A DNA stretch of 5,752 bases from Candidatus Eiseniibacteriota bacterium (GTDB taxonomy: Bacteria; Joyebacterota; Joyebacteria; Joyebacterales; Joyebacteraceae): contig DAOWER010000095.1 in assembly GCA_030638405.1 (NCBI GenBank), positions 1-5,752 on the forward strand, in the 5' to 3' direction. Each line of letters opens with the position of its first letter. Position 1 is the stretch's first letter. The notes under the pieces were generated by a model that worked only from the letters and a program-made list of their open reading frames with translations, was not told the origin of the DNA and did no database searches. Position numbers and translations under genes: made by a program. Positions 1 to 4,947 of this stretch are shown here, one piece after another.

Positions 1-1
1 G

Positions 2-484
2 GTCTGGAAGTACGGTGACGACATCAACACCGACATGCTCTTCCCGGGGAAGTACACGTACACGTGCGCGACCGCGGAGGAGGTTAAGCCGCACCTGCTT
101 GAGGATCTCGATTCCGAGTTCGCGGGCGGGGTGTCGGCGGGCGACATACTGATGGCCGGCATGAACTTCGGGTGTGGAAGCTCGAGGGAGCAGCCGGTGC
201 TCGGCCTCAAGGCCGTCGGCATCGCGGCGGTCGTGGCGAAGAGCTTCGCGAGGATATTCTACCGCGCGGCCATCAACCAGGGCCTCGTGCTCATCGAGGC
301 GCCGGACGCGGTCGACGCGTACAAGGACGGCGACGAGCTCGCGCTCGACGTGGAGGGCGGGAAGATATCGGTCGGCGGGCGTGAGTTCGCTTTCCCACCG
401 CTCCCGCCGGAGATCCTGGCGATACGCGATGCGGGAGGACTGCTCAACTACGCCCGGGCGAAGCTCGAGGCGGGAACGAAGTAG
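2..484 (+). CDS. leuD: 3-isopropylmalate dehydratase small subunit (LeuD-like), 5' end outside window
   Basis: Small (swivel-domain) subunit of an aconitase-superfamily hydro-lyase. With the LeuC-type large subunit, which carries the Fe-S cluster, it would isomerise 2- and 3-isopropylmalate in cytoplasmic leucine synthesis. The frame is open from base 2, and about 160 residues are visible; the family's short form is a little over 160, so only a few residues are missing. The start shows the family opening DDINTDMLFPGKY (17-55). The hallmark NFGCGSSREQ lies at 164-193, and KSFARIFYRAAINQGL follows. In archaeal-type enzymes the loop after PG(K/P) helps set substrate choice; here it reads YTYT (53-64) and lacks the Arg I recall from homoaconitases (YLRT). 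That favours isopropylmalate, but homoaconitase or a related hydro-lyase cannot be excluded. The large subunit should lie just upstream. The stop is TAG at 482-484. Confidence 0.88.
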   Translation, partial: VWKYGDDINTDMLFPGKYTYTCATAEEVKPHLLEDLDSEFAGGVSAGDILMAGMNFGCGSSREQPVLGLKAVGIAAVVAKSFARIFYRAAINQGLVLIEAPDAVDAYKDGDELALDVEGGKISVGGREFAFPPLPPEILAIRDAGGLLNYARAKLEAGTK

Positions 485-490
485 CCATCA

Positions 491-526
491 CGCGCGAGCG
501 GCGCCCGACCGGGCGGCCGGCGCGCG
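491..526 (+). terminator. GC-rich hairpin downstream of leuD, no T-tract
   Basis: An imperfect inverted repeat starts seven bases after the leuD stop. The outer arms CGCGCG (491-496 and 521-526) enclose CGG/CCG (499-501 with 517-519, slightly offset) and CGCCC/GGGCG (502-506 with 511-515), around a GACC loop. That gives about 14 base pairs with one small internal loop and one bulge. No run of T follows, so this may be an attenuating or mRNA-end-protecting hairpin rather than a true intrinsic terminator. In GC-rich DNA some such pairing is expected by chance. Confidence 0.35.
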
Positions 527-600
527 AGAGCGGCAGGACGTGGCGGCGCTGCGGTGAAGGGATTCCGCGGCCGATTTCACACAAGACGCGAGGACACGAC

Positions 601-1143
601 ATGCCGACCAGAGACGAAGTGCGGGGGATTCTCCCCGAGCTGGAGTTGATCAAGGACGAGGCACTTCGAGAGAAGACGATCGACGTCTGGATCGACGCGA
701 TGGAGACGGGCGGCTGGGAGGTCAAGGACATGCCTGACATCCCGTTCACTCTTCTTATAGAGGACACCGACCTGAGCCTGCTGGACCACACGAGGGTCGT
801 CACGCAGACGGCCATCGCGATCGCCGACACGATGTCAGGCTACTATCGCGATCTGATGCCCATCAACCGCGACTACCTCATCTCGGGTGGCCTGCTCCAC
901 GACGTTGGCAAGCTCGTGGAGTACGAGCGCAAGGGCGGCAAGGTCGTGAAGAGCGAGGTAGGCAAAGATCTCAGGCACCCGTTCTCCGGTACGGCGCTCG
1001 CGTACAGGCACGACATCCCTACGATGATCTGTCACCTCATCGCGATGCACGCGAAGGAGGGCGAGGGCGGCCGGAGGAATCCGGAGGCCTGGATCATTCA
1101 CTACGCGGACTTCGTGAACTTCAGGTCGCTTCAGACGCTGTAG
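601..1143 (+). CDS. HD-domain metal-dependent phosphohydrolase
   Basis: A 180-residue predicted cytoplasmic protein, about the size of a lone HD domain. The metal-ligand series is complete: His63 (DHTRVV), His100-Asp101 in GLLHDVGKLVEYE, His126 (RHPFSG), His150 (IAMHAKEG) and Asp170 (HYADFVNF). HD proteins of this pattern hydrolyse phosphate esters or nucleotides at a divalent metal centre. The actual substrate cannot be read from the sequence, and no partner domain such as GAF, PAS or a nucleotidyltransferase is fused. The start is ATG at 601 with AGGA at 591-594 as a weak ribosome site six bases upstream. The gap to leuD is 116 bases and no clear promoter is visible, so co-transcription with leuD is possible. 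The gene ends at TAG 1141-1143, just before a strong terminator hairpin. Confidence 0.88.
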   Translation: MPTRDEVRGILPELELIKDEALREKTIDVWIDAMETGGWEVKDMPDIPFTLLIEDTDLSLLDHTRVVTQTAIAIADTMSGYYRDLMPINRDYLISGGLLHDVGKLVEYERKGGKVVKSEVGKDLRHPFSGTALAYRHDIPTMICHLIAMHAKEGEGGRRNPEAWIIHYADFVNFRSLQTL

Positions 1144-1150
1144 GACTTCC

Positions 1151-1184
1151 GAAGCGCCCTCGCGAGAGGGCGCTTCCTCTTGTG
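1151..1184 (+). terminator. Intrinsic terminator after the HD gene
   Basis: A perfect 11-bp stem, GAAGCGCCCTC (1151-1161) with GAGGGCGCTTC (1166-1176), closes a GCGA (GNRA-type) tetraloop. The tail CTCTTGTG (1177-1184) is pyrimidine-rich but not a full T-tract. It begins seven bases after the stop codon. The same eight-base tail directly follows the hairpin at 4857-4882, which supports a terminator role on the + strand. The minus-strand tail is not T-rich, so a bidirectional role is unlikely. Confidence 0.8.
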
Positions 1185-1240
1185 GCCGGCTCGAGGCGCA
1201 GGCGACGCGATTGTCGCACGGACGCACCGGCCGCACGCCC

Positions 1241-1244
1241 GAGG
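1241..1244 (+). promoter_or_regulatory. Ribosome binding site deciding the GTG start of the sensor kinase
   Basis: GAGG at 1241-1244 lies eight bases before GTG 1253. The alternative in-frame start, TTG 1211, has only GAGG at 1193-1196, about 14 bases away, and lies next to a short dyad (1202-1206 with 1213-1217). The GTG choice still gives a long n-region before the signal peptide core, so the start remains uncertain. Confidence 0.45.
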
Positions 1245-1252
1245 TCGTTCAC

Positions 1253-3676
1253 GTGCTTCGCAAAGGGCATCCAGAAACGTCCCACCCGGTTCCATCCGCC
1301 GCTAGCGCGTCTCCGCGCGCCGGCGCGGCCACCAATGCGGCGTTGTGCTTGGCGCTCTGCCTGGCGCTGGCCTGCACGGTTGCGGACGCGGCAACCCTGA
1401 CCACGGACCCTGCTGACCTGCCGTTCCAGTTCGTGGAGCTCTGCCCCAGGGGCAGGCGGGCGCTCGAGGAGGGCATCGTTGATCTGGACGGGGACGGCGT
1501 GGATGAGATCGTCACCGCGCGCACCTTCAACGACGGCCAGGGCTACTACCTCGGCCTGAACAGGGTCGACCCGGCCGGCTGGACCACACTGAGACAGCTC
1601 AACTCCCCCTACGTCATGCGTCTTGCCGGCATCGCCGACGTCGATTCCGGGGACACGCCCGAGATCTTCCGACTGAGGCAGGAGCCGGGTGATGTCCTGT
1701 CGGTCGATGTTCTCGGTGTGACGGTACACGCGAACTCCACCGATTGCACGACGAGAGGCTCATTCGAGATAGACGTGCACGAGTGGCGCTGGAGGGAGAA
1801 CGTCTGGAACGGCTCGCTGGCCACGCACCTTCCCATCGACGAGGACGGTGACGGGCTTCACGAGACCGTCGTGTTCTCGATAGCCGGCGGCATGAGCAGA
1901 CGCCCGAGGGGCATAGGCGCGGCGGACTGGACGAGCGGTGAGGTGCGGTGGTTCCTTCCGGTTGGAGCCGCACCGACACAGATACTGGAATTCGAAGACC
2001 TCACCGGGGACGGCATCCTTGACATCGTCTTTGCGATGGGAGCGCCCTGCAACGGTGTCTTCGAGGAGAACAGCGTCGATACTCTCTCTTACGTGGCTGC
2101 CGCGACGCTCGGCGGTGAGCTGCTCTGGATCAGGGAGATAGGGGGCCCGTCGAGCGGGCCCTGTTTCACCGTCGCCGACGTGGACGGCGACGGCGCCGTG
2201 GAGGTACTGACCGGCCAGGTGTACGGCCGAGAAACGGTCTCGGACTACCACGCGCTCGCGGTCTGGCGAGGGCGTGGCGGGGAGCCGCTGGCAAGCTGGA
2301 ACAACGGCTACGCGGTGAACTCGGTCGCCGTCCTGCCCGCGGACGGAGGCAGCAGGATCTTCGCGGCGGTGGGTGACGGCATACTGCGGTCCTTCCGGCT
2401 GGTTCAGGGCAAACTGGAGCTGGTCAGGGAGATGGACTGCGGATCGGCGGTTGTCTCGCTGTCGGTCGTGTCTCCTGACCCGCTCGAGTCGAAGTCGCTC
2501 TTGGCTGCCACCCACGACGGTGTCTTTGTGCTCTTCGACGCGGATCTCCGCCCGCTGGCCCTGTTCGACTCGGAGGACTCCGGCAGGTCCGGGAGGAGCG
2601 GCCGCGACATGACGTTCGCCGTCGGAGGGCGGGGCATCCTCGCGCGGACGGAAGAGGCGCTCTTCTGTCTGGGGCTCACGCCGACGCCTCTGGATCCCCG
2701 GCCGATCGTGCTGCTGGGGCTGTGCGGCCTGGTGTGCGGAGCGGCGTGTGTTCCCAGGGTGAGACGGGCCTCACTGGCGTCTCTTCGCCGGGCGCTCATG
2801 CCACCGTCCGACAGGGCCGACGCGGCGGACGAGCTGCTGGACGGCCTGGCCACGGCCGGCCACGGCAAGCTCGCTGTGACTTCCACCCTGAGAAGACTCC
2901 GCAAGCAGACCGCAATGAGTTCCGGGCTCGAGGGCCCGGCACCCGCGGAGCTGCAGGAGCGATGGCGTGGTGCGGTCAGGGACGCGCTCGAGGTTGGAGT
3001 GACGAGCCTGGACGGCGTGGTGCTCATGGCGCGCAGGATGGGACTGGCGCCGGGCACCGTCGCCAGGCTCCACGCGGACCTCGACCGCGCGCGCAAGCTG
3101 CTGAGAAGCGCCCCCGAGTGCGTGCCCACGGGCGCCGATGCGGCCGCGTTTTCGGAGCGACTCGAGCCCCTTCTCGAATCGATGGAAGGCCACCTCGCGG
3201 AACTCAAGGCCTCGGCTCGACGGTATGTCTCGGCAGAACTCGTGGCGGAGCTCCGTCGGGTCACGGAGGCCCACAGGTCCGATCTGCTGGGCGCGGGCAT
3301 CGAACTCCAGGCTCCCGCGGTCACGAGCATCGAGGGCGTGAGGGTGTTCGGCACGCGGCTCGAGGTGTGCTTCGTGCTGGACAACCTGCTGTCGAACGCG
3401 ATAGAGGCGGTCAGGAACGCAGCGCAGCGTCGCATCGAGCTGTCGATGGGCCGCGATGGCGACAGGGTCTCGGTGACGGTGTCCGACACGGGAGTGGGCA
3501 TCCCCGAGGAACTCAAGGAGGACGTGTTCAAGGCCGGCGTCTCGAGCAAGGCCGGCGGAGGGCACGGACTGCCTCGCAGCAGAGAGCTGCTCAAGAAGCG
3601 CGGTGGAGACATCGTGCTCGTCCGCTCCACCCAGGGAGAGGGCACCGAGTTCGTGGTCCATTTCGAGATTCTCTAG
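1253..3676 (+). CDS. Membrane sensor histidine kinase with extracytoplasmic FG-GAP/VCBS propeller
   Basis: 807 residues from GTG 1253 (821 if TTG 1211 is used). A hydrophobic signal segment (NAALCLALCLALA) ends near a plausible ADA|A signal-peptidase site. Five DxDGDGxxE-type calcium-loop repeats follow, starting near residues 77, 129, 196, 249 and 309 (the second is degenerate). Their spacing of 50-67 residues fits propeller blades. One membrane segment spans about 485-500 and is followed by basic residues, so the C-terminal half should be cytoplasmic. The ATPase domain is complete: N-box DNLLSNAIEAV (Asn715), DTGVGIP (Asp745), VFKAGVSSK, GGGHGL (768-773) and GEGTEF. The middle region has no classic HExxTP H-box; His537 (AGHGK), His607 (LHADLDR) and His647 (GHLAELK) are the candidates. 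Known family logic says the propeller senses a ligand or surface and the kinase phosphorylates a response regulator. No regulator is nearby, so it appears to be an orphan. Confidence 0.87.
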   Translation: MLRKGHPETSHPVPSAASASPRAGAATNAALCLALCLALACTVADAATLTTDPADLPFQFVELCPRGRRALEEGIVDLDGDGVDEIVTARTFNDGQGYYLGLNRVDPAGWTTLRQLNSPYVMRLAGIADVDSGDTPEIFRLRQEPGDVLSVDVLGVTVHANSTDCTTRGSFEIDVHEWRWRENVWNGSLATHLPIDEDGDGLHETVVFSIAGGMSRRPRGIGAADWTSGEVRWFLPVGAAPTQILEFEDLTGDGILDIVFAMGAPCNGVFEENSVDTLSYVAAATLGGELLWIREIGGPSSGPCFTVADVDGDGAVEVLTGQVYGRETVSDYHALAVWRGRGGEPLASWNNGYAVNSVAVLPADGGSRIFAAVGDGILRSFRLVQGKLELVREMDCGSAVVSLSVVSPDPLESKSLLAATHDGVFVLFDADLRPLALFDSEDSGRSGRSGRDMTFAVGGRGILARTEEALFCLGLTPTPLDPRPIVLLGLCGLVCGAACVPRVRRASLASLRRALMPPSDRADAADELLDGLATAGHGKLAVTSTLRRLRKQTAMSSGLEGPAPAELQERWRGAVRDALEVGVTSLDGVVLMARRMGLAPGTVARLHADLDRARKLLRSAPECVPTGADAAAFSERLEPLLESMEGHLAELKASARRYVSAELVAELRRVTEAHRSDLLGAGIELQAPAVTSIEGVRVFGTRLEVCFVLDNLLSNAIEAVRNAAQRRIELSMGRDGDRVSVTVSDTGVGIPEELKEDVFKAGVSSKAGGGHGLPRSRELLKKRGGDIVLVRSTQGEGTEFVVHFEIL
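2143..2161 (+). repeat. Perfect inverted repeat inside the sensor kinase gene
   Basis: GGGCCCG (2143-2149) pairs with CGGGCCC (2155-2161) around a TCGAG loop and is followed by TGTTT. It lies within the propeller-coding part, in codons for GGPSSGPC. The shape resembles a weak terminator, but GC-rich coding sequence often makes such pairs, so function is doubtful. Confidence 0.4.
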
Positions 3677-3890
3677 GTCCGCGACCTCAGCGCCTCGTCC
3701 AGCCCTTCTCGTCGGGATTGTTGTGTTCCCGGCCGTGGAATGCATCCTCTGTTCTGCCACCTGCATAACGATGAACTCCGAAGAACTGACTGGCCCCGCG
3801 CGTCCGTTGTGCGAAGCGGCCGTCGTGCCGCGTGGTACAGCAGCGGGAGCGGGGCGAAGAAGGAGCGCCGCGAGCATTCGGGCGGCCCCG

Positions 3891-3909
3891 GGCAGTTGTT
3901 CGGACTGCC
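3891..3909 (+). other. Small hairpin in the leader before the LolA-like gene
   Basis: GGCAGT (3891-3896) pairs with ACTGCC (3904-3909) around a seven-base loop, 13 bases before the ribosome site of the next gene. The rest of the 261-base gap (3677-3937) shows no convincing promoter, terminator or gene. Its open frame from ATG 3740 lacks protein-like character and runs into the real gene. Confidence 0.25.
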
Positions 3910-3922
3910 GGGCGCAGCCGAC

Positions 3923-3931
3923 GGAAGGGGG
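3923..3931 (+). promoter_or_regulatory. Ribosome binding site fixing ATG 3938
   Basis: The purine run GGAAGGGGG lies six bases before ATG 3938. That start puts a basic residue and a hydrophobic stretch at the N-terminus, as an exported protein needs. The upstream in-frame ATG 3740 would bury this segment behind 66 low-plausibility residues. Confidence 0.65.
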
Positions 3932-3937
3932 CGGACC

Positions 3938-4732
3938 ATGAGAGCGAGCGAGACTCGATTCGATTCTGTTCGTGGGTTCCTGATGGTGTTCGCGGGCATC
4001 ACGATCGCGCTTCTGCCAGTTGGGATCTCTATCAGTGGAGCGCTCCCTCTGTGCGTCAGCGAGGCGTGCGCCAACCCCGGCGTCGCGCATGCTGACGAGG
4101 CCGCCGAGCTTCCTTCCGTCGAATCGCTCCTCAAGAGGTACGTCGAGGCCGTGGGAGGCCGGGAGGCCATCCTGGCGCTCAGGACGCGCGTGGCCTCGAT
4201 GCGCATCATCACGGACCTCGAGTGGGACCCACCCATCTATGAGGTCGACACGCTGTCGGTCTACGGAACGTCCTCGGGCGAGTTCCTGGTCATCACAAGG
4301 ACGCCGCGAGGTATGATGCTGGAGGGCTGCGACGGCGATGAGGAGTGGAAGATCGACCTTGCTGGCACGGTCTTCAACTTCCATGCGAAGGACGCGCGCG
4401 ACCGCTGGATGACCGACCCGCAGTTTCCGCTCAAGTTACGTCACTACTTCCCCCACATGGAAGTAGTCGGTATGGACGTCTGGGGCGGCGATATGGTCTT
4501 CGTGGTCGAGACGGACGGGAAGGAGCTCCACCGTCTGGGCTTCGACGTCAACACCGGTCTTCTGACACGACTCGGTTACAACCGGGAGCTTCGCGACTAC
4601 GAGGAGGTGGACGGCGTGATGATGCCCCACCGCGTCGCATATTCACGCAAGGGCGGGTCGAGCACCTTCGTCGTCGATTCGGTCGCGCACAACACTGAGA
4701 TAGACAGAGCCCTCTTCTCGCTTGCCAAGTAG
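3938..4732 (+). CDS. Exported LolA/LolB-fold-like (lipoprotein-sorting-like) protein
   Basis: 264 residues. A hydrophobic stretch at about 14-38 after Arg12 is a signal peptide or anchor; a possible cleavage is AHA|D after residue 52. No convincing lipobox is seen. The mature part opens with a helix of the type SVESLLKRYVEAVGGREAI, common in periplasmic proteins of this class. Alternating strands follow, with GMMLEGCDGDEEWKID, a late turn GFDVNTGLLTRLGYN, and then DYEEVDGVMMPH (residues 220-231). That order of 'FDxxTGLL... DYxxVDGxxxPH ... N..I....F' matches an unnamed family with the LolA/LolB half-barrel fold, often annotated 'outer membrane lipoprotein-sorting-like'. A lipid- or hydrophobic-ligand-binding role in the envelope is inference. 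It has its own ribosome site and is followed by GC-rich hairpins, so it is probably monocistronic. Confidence 0.78.
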   Translation: MRASETRFDSVRGFLMVFAGITIALLPVGISISGALPLCVSEACANPGVAHADEAAELPSVESLLKRYVEAVGGREAILALRTRVASMRIITDLEWDPPIYEVDTLSVYGTSSGEFLVITRTPRGMMLEGCDGDEEWKIDLAGTVFNFHAKDARDRWMTDPQFPLKLRHYFPHMEVVGMDVWGGDMVFVVETDGKELHRLGFDVNTGLLTRLGYNRELRDYEEVDGVMMPHRVAYSRKGGSSTFVVDSVAHNTEIDRALFSLAK

Positions 4733-4779
4733 CTGCCCGTGAGCCGCGCAAGCGGCCACCTCCGGGCCGCGCAGGCAGC
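4732..4779 (+). terminator. Nested GC-rich hairpin at the 3' end of the LolA-like gene
   Basis: Outer arms GCTGCC (4732-4737) and GGCAGC (4774-4779) begin at the last base of the stop codon. They enclose an inner stem GCGGCC (4752-4757) with GGCCGC (4765-4770) and a seven-base loop. No T-tract follows. It is probably a transcript-end structure, but weaker evidence than the hairpin at 1151-1176. The rest of the gap up to 4856 shows no gene. Confidence 0.4.
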
Positions 4780-4856
4780 AGCTCCTGAGCCGCATATGCA
4801 GCCAGCCAAGTGCCGTCCCCGCCGGGGGTTCCGCCCTCCCGAGTGAGGCCGCGGAA

Positions 4857-4890
4857 CGAGCCGCCCGCAGGTGAGCGGCTTGCTCTTGTG
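4857..4890 (+). terminator. Terminator-like hairpin with CTCTTGTG tail
   Basis: CGAGCCGC (4857-4864) pairs with GCGGCTTG (4875-4882), eight pairs including one G-T, around a ten-base loop. CTCTTGTG (4883-4890) follows at once, identical to the tail of the terminator at 1151-1184. It may be a second stop for transcripts of the LolA-like gene. Its 3' arm overlaps the -35 region of the next promoter. Confidence 0.55.
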
Positions 4891-4908
4891 CCCACGCTGT
4901 GGTATAAT
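4880..4908 (+). promoter_or_regulatory. Sigma-70-type extended -10 promoter for the protease gene
   Basis: A perfect TATAAT box at 4903-4908 is preceded by TGG (4900-4902), an extended -10 element. A weak -35, TTGCTC (4880-4885), lies 17 bases upstream and matches only the TTG half. Transcription would start near 4915, about 33 bases before the ATG. The stretch 4902-4938 is AT-rich and stands out from the GC-rich surroundings. A short dyad, AAGTA-GT-TACTT (4912-4923), covers the predicted start point. Confidence 0.8.
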
Positions 4909-4934
4909 GATAAGTAGTTACTTCTAGATGAGTT

Positions 4935-4941
4935 AGGAGGG
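4935..4941 (+). promoter_or_regulatory. Strong Shine-Dalgarno of the protease gene
   Basis: AGGAGGG lies six bases before ATG 4948. It is the best match to the anti-Shine-Dalgarno in the window and fixes the start, suggesting efficient translation. Confidence 0.85.
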
Positions 4942-4947
4942 ATTGCC

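Noticed and set aside
1202..1217. Dyad GCGAC-GCGATT-GTCGC over the possible TTG 1211 start
   Set aside because: Five pairs in GC-rich DNA is within chance and no promoter elements flank it, so it was not called an operator.
2404..3645. Long minus-strand open frame (413 codons) opposite the sensor kinase
   Set aside because: It is antisense to a gene with clear kinase and propeller motifs, is Ser/Arg/Pro-rich without recognisable domains, and is expected as a codon shadow in GC-rich DNA.
3718..3746. TTGTTG as a possible -35 for the LolA-like gene
   Set aside because: The sequence 17 bases downstream (TGCATC) is a poor -10 and no other box fits, so no promoter is called.
2722..3768. + strand open frame of 348 codons in another frame inside the kinase
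   Set aside because: It is Arg/Gly-rich with no motif and overlaps the ATPase domain coded in the correct frame.
3740..3937. N-terminal extension of the LolA-like protein from ATG 3740
   Set aside because: The 66 added residues look like translated non-coding sequence and would bury the signal segment; ATG 3938 has a good ribosome site.
2771..4384. Minus-strand open frame of 537 codons running across the gap at 3677-3937
   Set aside because: It overlaps two well-supported + strand genes, has low-complexity His/Arg/Ala composition, no ribosome site that stands out, and no recognisable motif.
4740..4864. Repeated GAGCCGC at 4741, 4787 and 4858
   Set aside because: Seven-base matches at irregular spacing in GC-rich DNA; no array structure or uniform spacers, so not a CRISPR or repeat family.
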